Source: Dendrocalamus latiflorus (Eukaryota > Streptophyta > Magnoliopsida > Poales > Poaceae). Taken from it: a stretch of DNA of 64,000 nt. Where the stretch lies: assembly GCA_017311315.1 (NCBI GenBank), contig CM029647.1, forward strand, positions 5,216,576-5,280,575. Direction: 5' to 3'. Under the pieces are notes generated by a model. It did not search any database. It was given only the letters and a program-made list of their open reading frames with translations, and had not been told where the DNA came from. Shown piece by piece: positions 33,727-44,112 of the stretch. Within the stretch, counting starts at the first letter, position 1. Each line of letters begins with the position of its first letter. Both the position numbers and the translations under genes were made by a program.

Positions 33727-33999
33727 GAGCAGGTACAATAAGGCTTAGTCAGCAGGCTATAGTAAATATAATATCAACCAAATCTTACGTGGCAGAGAGA
33801 GAAAGGAAGAGAGAGAAGGAAGCTGGTTACTAAATTACAGCTAGCTATAGCATGTAAAAATATGCATTTCACTCTCTTACACGTGTGGTCAAATAGTTAT
33901 TGTAATAGCTACCTTATTATATGAACTATTTTTTAAAAAATTATAGATGAAATAAACAAGTGTTATAGCCATTAGTTGGCTATTCTATTGTTCTCGCTC
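33727..33999. mobile_element. Tourist-like MITE, 273 bp
   Basis: The left end GAGCAGGTACAATA and the right end (complement GAGCGAGAACAATA) form inverted repeats. TAA flanks both sides (33724-33726 and 34000-34002). Internal self-complementarity is visible (tagccaactaatgg-type text answered by gttagt). Confidence 0.8.
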
Positions 34000-34002
34000 T
34001 AA

Positions 34003-34790
34003 AGCCATCTGACGTGCCATTCCGATTCAAGAACCTCATCATTATGCCTGCAGGGCAAGGACGTATGCACGGTGTCGCTGACAAGTGGGCCCAAGCTCCG
34101 GGCCGTCTCTGTGGAGCCCGCTAGCAACTGTTTGCGGCGGTGGCTCGGGCCCATCTTGGTCTCTCCGGAGTCCTGGCGTACGACGTGAGACGTCTCTCCG
34201 AACGGCTGGGCGTATTTTGGTCCGGTTGTGATCCGGGTTTTTTTTGTCTGCGTGGCAGGTGGGGACCACACCTCAGCCTCACTGGCAGCGGATATGGATG
34301 AGGGCCGTGAGCACGTCACTTCTCGGCCCGTTGGACCCTGCCGCCTTGGTGGATGAACACGCACGGCACGGGATAGTGTACACGTACGGTCGCACTCGTA
34401 CAGAAAGTACACGGAACAGAGCATGCCGTAATACCTTTTCGGGCCTGTTATTTATGGATCTGCTGTGATTTGTAGGTGCAACTTTTATTGTTGTTGCCTC
34501 ATCCGACGGTAAAAGGGCTTCTCAAGATGTACACGGGCTATTAAAGGCTATCTACTGCAAACCAAGACGTACATGTACACTAACTTCTCTCTCGACGGAT
34601 CGTTGTGGAAATCGATCCCCTTTGTTAAGAAGCTGATAATGTAACGACTACGAGTAGAGTTCGCGTGGTACTCCATGTAACTTTCGTATGTGACGATGTG
34701 TTCAGCGGCCTAAGACTTGGAGTCGCACATGTTTGTGCTTTGCGGTCCAACGTAATCGCGCCTGTAACATTGGCTAGTGGCAGACTCAGC
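34003..34790. other. GC-richer intergenic stretch, no supported gene
   Basis: Contains gene-like GC content (34040-34430) with open frames on both strands that mirror each other and have no recognised domain. It could be a promoter-type or captured fragment. No RNA gene is seen. Confidence 0.35.
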
Positions 34791-34799
34791 ACTAAAATC

Positions 34800-34990
34800 T
34801 AAGAAAGTGACATGCGACCCTTTTTTTTCATCTCCGGTCACTTTTTTAAACTGCAATTTCAAGTAACTGAGAGTGCAACTTCAGGTGAATGAATTAGCAC
34901 ACTGTAACTTTAAGTGACTAAGAGTGCAACTTCAAATGACCGAGAGATAAAAAAATTCAGTCGACTGTACAATAACAAAACCGAAAATCT
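34800..34990. repeat. Second block of the TGCAACTTCAGGTGA repeat family
   Basis: Variants of gtgcaacttcaggtga recur about five times, ending with attcagtcgactgtacaataa. This is the reverse orientation of the 6310-6550 block, which starts ctattgcacagacgactgaat. Confidence 0.6.
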
Positions 34991-35199
34991 AATTATCATA
35001 AACTCGTAAACGTGAAATAAACACTATTACTCAAAACAATATCGCCAACGCATGGCATGCCTTGCGATAAGAAGGTTGACTTATTCAAAGGTGATGTATA
35101 ATATTGAAGGACCATATGAGAAGTTCCAGAATAATATTGTAATGAATCAGTGCAAGTTTTATAGAGTGGTTAAGTGATTTTGCAAAGATTGCACTTTGT

Positions 35200-36810
35200 C
35201 TGAACTGTTTTCTGAATTCTTCAGGGAATCGGTCATACCAACATTGTGTCAGTGGTCATACCGCATGGCGGTAGTACCGATTTTGGGTTCCGATCATACC
35301 GCAGGTTGGTAGCTCCGATTTCTAGTTGGCGGTATGTTATTTCTAGAGAGGTCCATTGTGAGGTGTGGTAGTACCGTGGTGCAGTAGTACCAGTATGTTG
35401 TGTGCGGTACAACGGTTTAGGTAGAAAAACAGGATTTGTGGAAAATTGAGTCGTGGATTGAGTTGGCTTGAGTGAATATATATTGCATGATGTATGTTTT
35501 GACTAATGTTGGTCGAGTTGTAAAGAACTTGTACCCGAAAACGTTTTCTTTGTCTTTGGATGTGCAGGGTCGCTTGGAGTCAACCATGGTTAACGGCAAG
35601 GATCGGGGCTATGCACATGGAGGAGGTGAACCCCAGAATGATCGAGAATGATAGGTGAGATGGTGAGCTCAAGCATGGTACAAGAAAGGTGATAAATATT
35701 GAAGGTGAGTTCGAATGATGGGATTTCACCATATGGCTTGAACGATCCAAGTAAGCTATGGTTCGGTGAAACCGGGATGAGAGAGATTTGGTGACGTGTG
35801 GCAAACTAGTGGTGCACGGCAAGTATGGCGATTGCCTGCAAAGGACAGTGATGACTGGGTCAACAAAGGGTATTTTAGTAGTTTGATCAAAATATCGAAA
35901 ACTATCTTAGATCAAAACTACGGCACATGAGTAGTGCTTGAAAGAACGATTTAGGTCAAGGTGTAGCTAGTTTGATCAAGACGGATCAAGGTTAATGATT
36001 TAACGGATTCGGGCTTATGTGATTTAAAAAACGTGCATAAGTGAATATGTGTGAGTAAAACCTGTGTATGTGGTTAATGAGTTTTCTCTATTGTGCTAAA
36101 TGGATAGTATCAACTAAGATATATATGTGACAAGTTATCTCGTCTATAAAAGGGGGTTGAGATGGATACATGTGATTAACCATCTAACCATCTCTCTTGT
36201 ACTTTCGTGTTTAAGGTTAGAGTTTTGAGAGTTGAGCGCCCTATGTGCTCTTTGTCCTCCAAGGTGGAATGACTGTAAAGCCTATCTTCTCAAATAAGCA
36301 ATACACCAATCATTGTGCATCTCCATAAGTCTCGTATTGTGATTGATGTGCTTTTGTTTTTATTGGTTTTGATCTCTCCTCTTACGTCTTCTTGATCTTG
36401 CTGTGCCAAGGGCGTATAAGAGATGGGGATAACCTTTAAGAACCATTCTCTATCCATCTAGATACTTTGATAGTAAGTTCATCAAGAAACCTGATTTTGC
36501 TTGTTTTTGGCCTCATCGAGTGATTTTTTTTGTTTCAAGAGTTTTTGGGTCGCGTTCTTCAGTGTCTTGGTCCCAAGAAAAATTAGCAAAAGCGATACTA
36601 CCACCGCAAGTACAGTGGTGATAGTATCGCTTTTGCTAATTTTTCTTAGAATTTCAGTGTCTTGGTTCGCTAGTTTTTTATTGTGGCTTTTAATCTTAAG
36701 CTTCATAGCTCTGTAGCTATTGAATTAAAAGATTGGTGAATACTTGGAGGAAAATTTTGAGGTACCATTCATCCCCCTCTATTGGCATTTTTGGTCCTAC
36801 ATATATCAAG
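35200..36810. repeat. LTR-retrotransposon-like non-coding remnant
   Basis: Repeated ggtagtaccg/cggtatgacc phrases at 35225-35420, a transcription-like middle (ccatctctcttgtactttcgtg) and an ending ccattcatccccctctattgg are reminiscent of the LTR and leader of rice Gypsy elements. No gag or pol frame and no matched LTR pair are present. Assignment rests on texture and remembered similarity only. Confidence 0.35.
36575..36648. repeat. Near-perfect inverted repeat (hairpin)
   Basis: Two arms of about 34 bases (left starting aagaaaaattagcaaaagcg, right ending cgcttttgctaatttttctt) pair with about two mismatches around a 7-base loop. The hairpin is bracketed by a direct repeat tcagtgtcttgg (36559-36570 and 36654-36665). 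Confidence 0.85.
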
Positions 36811-36911
36811 TTTGAATTGCAACGTCCTGTTTGCTGCTGACTGCGACACTGACACATCGTAGTTGTGCCCCTAGGGCCCAACCAGAGGTGAAGGTTGGTG
36901 TCGATGTACCA

Positions 36912-39750
36912 TGTTGGAGATAATCCTGATGTTGGTCTTCGGTTTTTGTTTGAGTCGTAGAGTCTATCTCTAGTTATGTGAGTTCAGTTTAAAAGCAGAG
37001 TTGGTTCAGAGTTTAATTTTCGAGTTTTAGTTTCTATCTCTAGTCAACTTTGTGTCAGATTTAGGCAGTATTGTAATCTATCTCTAAGATGTAAAGTTGA
37101 GTATAAATATGGAACAAAACCCAGAAAAGGGTGCGTTGTTTTACTTGTCCTTTACTCACCTTGCTTGCGACCGTTTATGGGTACTTACTGGGTTTTTTAA
37201 TTGTCACGCTTGCTCTTTCCATTCTCAGGTAAAGCCTAGTGGAGTGATTGCAACATGCATGGATGGGAGCACTTAAGTTTTTAGCACCATGTCTTGTCAC
37301 TATTTATGTTATCTTATTTACCCTTTATTTGATTAGAAGTGGACCGGTCCCATGTTTCAAACATTAATTTCAGCTCCCGTTGGTTCTCTAATAAAGTGCT
37401 AATAAAGTTTTAAGTCTTTGTGACTTCTTTTGTCACTCTCATTTATTCTTTAATTTAGCAGTGGCATGAGAATATGTCATAGTTATTAGCTAGTGGAGTT
37501 GGCTGAATTTTTTCTATTTTAGCTTTTTTTTGAAAAATATTCACATTTAGACCCCTGGTAGTTTTAATTCCGTTTTTGGACCCAAGGGGTCGGAGCCGTG
37601 ACCCACGGCGCCGAGGTATCACGTCTCGGCGCCGTGGTCCACGGCGCCGAGGTGGCACGCCCGCACCAGCGTGGCGGCCCGCGTGGCGCCGACGTGGCAG
37701 GCACCTCGGAGCCGTGGATCACGGCGCCGAGCTCGGAGCCGTGGATCACGGCTCCGAGCTGCCTGCCACGTGGCGCCTAGCTGCCTACCACGTGGCGCCT
37801 AGCTGCCTGCCACGTCTGCAGACACTCGGCTGTTTAGGGTTTGCACCGATCAGCCTTTTTTCGCAAAATGAATTACTAGTTGTATTTTTTATTTGCATTA
37901 TTTAATTATAGTAATATTATGTAATATATTTATTTATTTATTTATTTATAGAGAGCAAAAAATACGACATATGTTTTGAAAATCCGTTATGTATTGCAGA
38001 TGATACATGTTGGAAATTTTTTGTAGATTGACATAGTTTGACAATGTCGCCTGCGCTCCTCCCCTCGCTCAGCGCGCCGGCGCCTGCGCGCAGCTCCGCC
38101 ACCGCTACAGCTCACCTCCTTCTCGCGACCTCTCTTCTCGGGGAGTCCACCAACCGTACCATGGGGCAGAGGGGAGATGCCAGCTCCCTCTCACAGCCTC
38201 TGCACCTCTTCAGTGCATCTCCTCTCTCCCTGCTTCGCGTGAGCCGAACGCAGCCGGGGAAATATCTCCCGGGGAACCCACCTTGCGCTGGCTATAAGAG
38301 CCTAATTCCACCTCCCAGCAACTTCTGGCATCCTCACAAATCCCCTCCTCGAGTTAATCGAGCTTCCGTCGCCCGAGTCACCGGCAATCGCCATTCCTGC
38401 GTCGGTGAGCCCTAGAGCCATTCTCCCGATTTAATCGATTATTTTCTAATTCAATGCACTGACATAATCCTCGTTATCTCTGGAACACAATGGCGCACCC
38501 GCCGGAGCTCGAGCGTCTTCCTAGGCCCGGGGCAACGGAGGTCGCCGTCGGCCGAAGAGCCCTCACCGTGGCCAGCCCAGTCGAGCTGTCCCCGAGGTCA
38601 ATCGCCTTCTCCAGTACACTCCTTAGAGTCCGTAGATGGTGAAAATGCCTTCAATTTAGCCGATGAGCCTCTAGGTGTTAATGGCGCCACCGCGAACACC
38701 ACCTCCTTTCCGGCCACCGCCAACCATGGCCATTTCTCCACTCATTTCCCAAAAAGCCAAAATGGAAACTCTACTTACAATCGCACCTTTTGGTAAAAGC
38801 TATCCCCTGTGAGCGTCCCTGTCCTCGCCGCGCCACCACCGGTGAAGAACTCTGTTCTGCCGCCACGGTCGGGGGTCGGGAGGAAGACGACGACGCTCTG
38901 CCGTCGATCTCGTTCCATCCGAGCATCGGTTCGGGATTAAATCCCGCTATAATTAAATAATCTACAAAACTATGTCAATCTACAAAAAATTTCCAACATG
39001 TATCATCTGCAATACATAACGAATTTTCAAAACATATGTCGTATTTTTTGCTCTCTATAAATAAATAAATAAATAAATTACATAATATTACTATAATTAA
39101 ATAATCCAAATAAAAATACAACTAGTAATTCATTTTGCGAAAAAAGGCTGATCAGTGCAAACCCTAAACAGCCGAATGTCTGCAGACGTGGCAGGCAGCT
39201 AGGCGCCACGTGGCAGGCAGCTCGGAGCCGTGATCCACGGCTCCGAGCTCGGCGCCGTGATCCACGGCTCCGAGGTGCCTGCCACGTCGGCGCCACGCGG
39301 GCCGCCACGCTGGTGCGGGCGTGCCACCTCGGCGCCGAGGACCACGGCGTCGAGACGTGATACCTCGGCGCCGTGGGTCACGGCTCCGACCCCCTGGGTC
39401 CAAAAACGGAATTAAAACTACCAGGGGTCTAAATGTGAATATTTTTCAAAAAAAACTAAAATAGAAAAAATTCGGTGGAGTTAGTGGGTGCGTGGAGTAT
39501 AAGTCGTGTAACCTTATGTACATGAGACTTATTTAAGCCGAGTATTTTTTTTTTGTTAAGTTAAAAGAGAGTAGAGGCAATAGAGATTGAGTGATTCAAT
39601 GCTAAGGAGTTTCTTCTTTATGTGTATTTGTCTCTCTCTGCGTGTGTTTATCTAGATAAACGAGAGAAACTAGTGAGTGATTTCTAATAGAAAGGGTTGA
39701 GCGATTCAATCCCAATATTTGGTATTATGATTGAGCAATTCAATCCAACA
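36912..39750. mobile_element. Putative solo-LTR-like insert (TGTTGG...CCAACA) hosting a Mutator-like element
   Basis: The insert begins TGTTGGAGAT and ends CAATCCAACA, the TG...CA short inverted ends of LTRs. Without the nested element at 37501-39474 and one duplication copy it is about 857 bp. It has a TATA-like gtataaatat (about 37090) and aataaag motifs downstream, as expected of an LTR. The two sides show no matching 5-bp duplication, and host sequence is missing, so a deletion accompanied or followed the insertion. A partial copy of its left part is at 29890-30220. Confidence 0.5.
37501..39474. mobile_element. Mutator-like element with roughly 500-bp inverted repeats and a GC-rich interior (possible Pack-MULE)
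   Basis: The ends GAATTTTTTCTATTTTAG (left) and CTAAAATAGAAAAAATTC (right) open inverted repeats of about 505-536 bp: 37505-38040 and about 38966-39473. The left arm has one extra roughly 30-bp copy of a ctgcctgccacgtggcgc unit. The flanks share GTGGAGTT (37493-37500 and 39475-39482). The arms contain a block of nested palindromes (cggagccgtggatcacggct type). The interior 38041-38965 is GC-rich and gene-like: an open frame from 38044, a ctataagagcc TATA-like site at about 38290, and patches such as atggcgcacccgccggagct. It is unlike the AT-rich surroundings and is probably captured sequence. No transposase is present. Confidence 0.75.
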
Positions 39751-39899
39751 GATCTGTCCACCTCAAAGTAGGCAGTCGGCGTGTCGGGCGTGGCTCAGCC
39801 GTCGGGCACGGCGATGTTGGCAGGGGACAGCCGGAGATTGTGAGGTGAAGCACCGGAGACTGGAATGATCAAGCAGAGGACGAGGTAAACGTAGGACAT

Positions 39900-40832
39900 C
39901 GAACAGTTCAAGAGAAGAACAATAGATCCTGTGGTAATGATTGGGGCACAGTCTTGCATCGAGAATTTTCAGAGAAATCCACGAGAAACAATATAAGCAA
40001 TTTTCTCCACGTCTATCATCCATTGAATTCTGTAGCATGCGTTAGATCAATGGTGTGAGGATGAAACTCGCGAGATGAGAGCCGCTTTGCTTCGTCGTAG
40101 GGTTAAATCCACTGCGGATTGGGATGGCAGGTCGTTCCATGGAACTGAATAGTACTTGAGTCATTGTGATTTGTGACTGCTACCGGTCGCATCGATGCTT
40201 AAGCTTCAAAGCTTCAGGTACTAAGGATAAAAGTTAAAACGGACATGCATGCTGGATATCCGAGTTATTCCTGGTGGCTAGATAGAAATGGTCTTGTTTA
40301 TCCAGATCTGACTTCTTTGATAGAACTACTGGCATGGGCATGTGTCTACGTGACCGCGCAGCTCTATACTACTTTCGAGACGACGGACAGCTTTTGGTCA
40401 GGAAATTGTTTACAGAATCTATTTTTAAAAATTATCTTATTTATTTTAGGTTAGATTTTAGACTTGAATAATTATATAGTGAAACTATATTTAAAAAATT
40501 ATCATGTTTATTTTAATTTTTGAAGAAGGCAAAACAAGAACAGAGCCGATCACCATCATTCTCTCCTGCAAGGAGTTGCCACTGGCTGACTGGTAAGAGT
40601 TTCAGAAAGTTTTAAGACACGAGTAAGTAACCATGTATACAGTGACGAAGGCGTCTCTCTCTCATTACAAACAGACACATCTCGTACTTGTATAGCTGTC
40701 GAACGTATTAACGTGTACATCACTTTGTAAATTAAATACACAACAGTACGGAGCTTAATTAGGCCGCTCTTAATTCCACTCAAGCAGAAGTAAAAACGAA
40801 GCACCAATAAGAATCGCCCAACGACCAGCTTC
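39900..40832. other. Interval between broken copy 4 and PNGase A copy 3
   Basis: No gene. The first part should be the old promoter of the broken copy; the last 200 bases should include the 3' UTR of copy 3. Small open frames here have no recognisable content. Confidence 0.4.
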
Positions 40833-42647
40833 TCAAGAGCTCAGCCGTCCCACTCCTTCTGCCGTGGCCAATGCCGCCGCGCCGCCGGGACCAGCACGGG
40901 CGGACGACGATCCTCCCCTCACGCAGACCTCGTGGGAGTGATCGGAGACTATGCGGTAACCGCTGCTGGTCACGTCCCGGAAGTAGCACCCGTCGGCAGC
41001 CTCGTACCTGTACGTCTGCTTCGTGCCCCACGACACGCCGACCGTGTTCCCCCCTTCCACGTCTTTGTTCACGGCGCAGTCCTGCGCGTTACTCAGCGAC
41101 TGGGACCAGAACCCCAGCCGGCCGGCGGCGACCCTCTCCTCGCCGAACCCCAGCTGCACGTTCCACGCCACGGTGTAGGAGTCGTTCGAGGTCTGGACCG
41201 TCTGGTTCACCACGCCCGCGAATATGTAGAGCGGGAAGCTCTGCTGCGCCTCCTGCGAGTACACCACGCCAGCGTGGTCGGCGACGTGGACACCAGAGTA
41301 CGCGTAGGTGGTCTGGTTGATCACCCGCTCGCTGCCGTCCTGGATCTCGTTAGTGTTCTCGTAGCTGAACCTCTGCGTCCAGGTCGCGGTGATCTTGCCG
41401 TACGACGACGTTTGCACCCACCCCGCGGCGGAGATGTGCCGGAACGCCGTCGTGTGATAGAACTGCTTGCCGGGGCCATCCGGCCAGATGGTTTGTTCCA
41501 GAGGCGGCGCGTCGTAGCTGATGATGCCCGCCGTCGTTGCCGCGCTCCTTGGATCCAGCCAGAGGTGGAGGTTGGCGTCGACGAACCACACGTTCTGGGC
41601 GTTGGTCACCGCGAGGTCGAACTCGTGCGCCTGGCCGTCCAGCAACTTGCCCAAGAAAGGCGTAAGCTCGATGTCGTAGGACGGGAGATTGAACGAACCG
41701 ATGCCGGAGATCGGCCGCCAGAGGAATGGATTAAAGGCGCCGGTGTAGATCACTGGGAACGGCCACACGGCGCCGACGATGTCCCCATCGATCCGAACTG
41801 TGACCTCGCGGAACGGGCCGTGGCCGCCGGGCGTGTTCATGTACCAGAACCAGAACTCGTCGTCGGAGTGGTAGGAGAGGTACACCTCAAGGACGGCACG
41901 GTAGACGTTGGTAGGCACGGTGAGGCTCGCGGATCCAACGTCCTGGTTGTTGTGGATCTGGAACCACAGCCCGTCGTTCAACGGCAGGCTCTGTGAGATG
42001 GGAACGATGACGTCGGCGGGACCCAGCCCGGGCTGCGGCGGCTGCGGCTGGTGGCGGAAGTAGAGGTGGAGCGTGAGATTGGCGTGGTATACGCCGGTGT
42101 ACCGGTCGTCGACAAGGTTGCCGAGGTAAACGGCGAGGGTGGTGGAGTTGCGGGAGGCAAGGAGGGACGCGTACTTGGTGATGTCCTTGGAGACGGACCA
42201 GACGATGCCGTTCGGCAGCGGCTCAGCGGTGCAGCTGCGGAGGAGCTCAACGCCGCCGAGCCAGACGCCGAAGATGCGGTCGTACTGGACGCCCCGGCAG
42301 GTGGCGCGCCACTCAAGAACGGCAAGGGAGATCACCGAGGCACGGCCGCCCGCGGCGGCGAGGCAGGGGGGCGGGGAGTAGGCAGCCGTGACCGGGGGCT
42401 TGGTGTAGGTGAAAGCGAAGGAGTGGGAGAGAAGCATCGTGGAGCATGGGCCGATGCTGCCCGGCGGTGGGCGGTGCGGCCGGTCCACCTCGAAGACGGT
42501 GGTCGGTGGGTCCGGCGGAGGCGGCGCGTGCGCCTCAAGCGCGGCGACGTCGGAGGCCGAGAGACGGAGCTTGTGAGGTGAAGCAATGGAGATTGGGAGG
42601 GAAGAAACGAGGAGGAAGAGGACGACGTGCACGCAGGACTCGGCCAT
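40833..42647 (-). CDS. Peptide-N4-(N-acetyl-beta-glucosaminyl)asparagine amidase A-like protein, copy 3
   Basis: Intronless, 604 residues, predicted secreted N-glycan amidase. The ATG at 42647 (MAESCVHVVLFLLVSSLPIS) gives a signal peptide; the frame is open upstream to 42755, but that extension lacks a signal sequence and includes the promoter. Family blocks: VFEVDRPHRPPPGSIGPCS, DRIFGVWLGGVELLRSCTAEP, VYLGNLVDDRYTGVYHANL, SQSLPLNDGLWF, GAVWPFPVIYTGAFNPFLW, GSFNLPSYDIELTPFLGKLL and DANLHLWLDP. It has a proline-rich linker (APPPPDPP) before FEVDRP. Its C-terminus is longer and Ala/Gly-rich compared with copy 2. It shares the ASPHKLRLS segment with copy 2 and the broken copy 4, so these three descend from a more recent duplication than copy 1. 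No damage seen. Confidence 0.93.
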   Translation of the reverse strand: MAESCVHVVLFLLVSSLPISIASPHKLRLSASDVAALEAHAPPPPDPPTTVFEVDRPHRPPPGSIGPCSTMLLSHSFAFTYTKPPVTAAYSPPPCLAAAGGRASVISLAVLEWRATCRGVQYDRIFGVWLGGVELLRSCTAEPLPNGIVWSVSKDITKYASLLASRNSTTLAVYLGNLVDDRYTGVYHANLTLHLYFRHQPQPPQPGLGPADVIVPISQSLPLNDGLWFQIHNNQDVGSASLTVPTNVYRAVLEVYLSYHSDDEFWFWYMNTPGGHGPFREVTVRIDGDIVGAVWPFPVIYTGAFNPFLWRPISGIGSFNLPSYDIELTPFLGKLLDGQAHEFDLAVTNAQNVWFVDANLHLWLDPRSAATTAGIISYDAPPLEQTIWPDGPGKQFYHTTAFRHISAAGWVQTSSYGKITATWTQRFSYENTNEIQDGSERVINQTTYAYSGVHVADHAGVVYSQEAQQSFPLYIFAGVVNQTVQTSNDSYTVAWNVQLGFGEERVAAGRLGFWSQSLSNAQDCAVNKDVEGGNTVGVSWGTKQTYRYEAADGCYFRDVTSSGYRIVSDHSHEVCVRGGSSSARAGPGGAAALATAEGVGRLSS

Positions 42648-42700
42648 GGTTGAGTGAGAGACGGAGTGTGCGCTTGTGCTTGGCGCGCTTCTTCTCGTCG

Positions 42701-42708
42701 AATTTAAA
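42701..42708 (-). promoter_or_regulatory. Probable TATA-like box of PNGase A copy 3
   Basis: Minus-strand TTTTAAAT about 55 bases upstream of the ATG at 42647, equivalent in position to the box of copy 2. Confidence 0.45.
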
Positions 42709-42764
42709 AGTTGCAAAGAGCAAGTGAAGTAGAGCATTCTTTTTGCGGGGACCATGCAATGATC

Positions 42765-42968
42765 TTATTCGCTGCTCCTTGGAGCTGTTTGGAACTGTTT
42801 TGTGCCAAACGGGGTAAAACAAAATAACTCCACTCAAGGAGTTCCTTAAAACCTGCTGAGACAAAAGTAGCTCCACCCAAGGAGCTGAAAAAAGTAGCTT
42901 CACCCGGCTCCACTTGTGAAGTCAAAAAAAACAGCTCCACTTAGTGGAGCCGTACCAAACGGGGCCTA
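42765..42968. mobile_element. MITE-like repeat with GGAGCTGTTTGG/CCAAACGGGGCC text
   Basis: gctccttggagctgtttgg at the left and ccgtaccaaacggggccta at the right are roughly complementary, with ctcca/tggag pairs throughout. It resembles the 10035-10471 Tourist-like element in motif use. The left terminus seems truncated, so no target duplication can be given. It lies directly in the copy 3 promoter region. Confidence 0.5.
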
Positions 42969-43359
42969 AGAGTAGTGTTTTTATGCTTCCCACTCTATCC
43001 GGTGCATGTGGCTTAGCAGTGTACAAGACGTTGTGTTAGCGTCTTTGCACCGATTGCAATCCTGCGACTGGTTAATAAAGTTTTGAGTTCTTTGAGATTT
43101 TTTTAAAAACACACACACACACAAAGACAAACTTTCTTTTAGACGAACATGGACAAACTTGCAAATCGTTGTTCATATTGAAATTCTAGTTGCGTATAAA
43201 ACGTGCATATTGAATTCGTAAGGCAACCGCCTAGCTTGAGTTAAAAGAAGAAGATGATGAAGAAATGCATAAGGTAACCTTTGCATGAACAATATGTTAA
43301 GGTCTTGTATAAATTCATATCGTTGTTATCACCTGTCGATTTCAGGTGCTGAAACTACG

Positions 43360-43690
43360 GGTATGTTCTTTTTAGTTTTAGCTTCTAAACTCCGTCTTGA
43401 GTTTATGTACCGGATCGGATTTCACATACTTAATTTAGCTGCAGTTTATGACTTTTGAGTTATTCATAAGAGACAGTACAGAGTAACAGAAACTTGCGTA
43501 CGGTTTTGGCCGATATAAATGAAGTTGTTACAGTATATACTATAATTAACTTCTAAACTCCGTCTTGAAAAGATATTTAAAAGCTAGTTACTATAGAAAA
43601 ACTAAAAATCAACTTTTAAAAGCTGCAAAATAATACTTTGGTATTCCCGTCTAAATTAAGTATGTGAAATCCGATCTGGTACATAAAGCA
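43360..43690. repeat. Rearranged copy C of the GGGCC-ended repeat, with an inverted pair
   Basis: Family text (gagacagtacagagtaacag, gatataaatgaagttgttac, cttgaaaagatatttaaaag, ctagttactatagaaaaac) is flanked by an unrelated inverted repeat. ttatgtaccggatcggattt at 43402-43437 is answered by the complement aaatccgatctggtacataa at 43650-43687. Another small element may have been inserted, or the copy is chimeric. Confidence 0.6.
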
Positions 43691-43699
43691 GATTTTTTT

Positions 43700-44100
43700 C
43701 GATGAGAATGGCTGGAGTGATGCTCGTAGTTGGCGGCAAGTTAGGGCTAAAAGCCAAAGCTAATATGAACATATCTATTTCTATAAATCGTTTCTATCAT
43801 CTTTATTATTCATTAGCCACTAATTTTCGGTTTCACATATTGTAATGTACTTTGTATTTTATTATATCACAATTCTATATGTCGCATAACGGTCCGAATG
43901 TTATGGTACCTTTAGTTGTACCGTCTTTCTTATATAATGCACTACTATTCATCGGCCACTATTATTTATCAGCCGTTTCTATCGACCACTACTATTTATC
44001 AACCACAGCTAAAATCTATCAGTAAAAACTAATATAAATAGACAGAACGTCAAGAAATGCTATATTCAGAATCACTGACTTTGTAAAGGCGATATTCTGA
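43700..44100. other. AT-rich gene-free stretch
   Basis: Contains three loose repeats of ctactatttatcagcc/aaccac around 43945-44010. No gene. Confidence 0.4.
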
Positions 44101-44112
44101 TGAATGATGGGT

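Larger units (their letters stand above)
36845..39899 (-). pseudogene. Broken fourth PNGase A-like gene, two pieces around an LTR-like insert
   Basis: The 5' piece, 39751-39899, starts at an ATG and reads a signal peptide (MSYVYLVLCLIIPVSGA), then SPHNLRLS as in copies 2 and 3. It has a TGA at codon 35 (39795-39797) and continues in the same frame to TAYFEVD, matching the family's FEVDRP block. The second piece, 36845-36911, reads WYIDTNLHLWLGPRGTTT, matching the WxxDANLHLWLDP block some 300 residues further on. About 0.9 kb of coding sequence expected between them is missing, replaced by 36912-39750. The segment below 36845 no longer matches. The order and strand of the two pieces are right for one gene. 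It is dead by nonsense, deletion and insertion. Confidence 0.85.

Noticed and set aside
37455..37905. Arg/Gly-rich frames in the left arm of the 37501-39474 element and their mirror at 39078-39415
   Set aside because: They are translations of the inverted-repeat palindromes and occur identically in both arms.
40932..41996. 354-residue plus-strand frame over PNGase A copy 3
   Set aside because: Antisense shadow of a GC-rich gene; no family resemblance.
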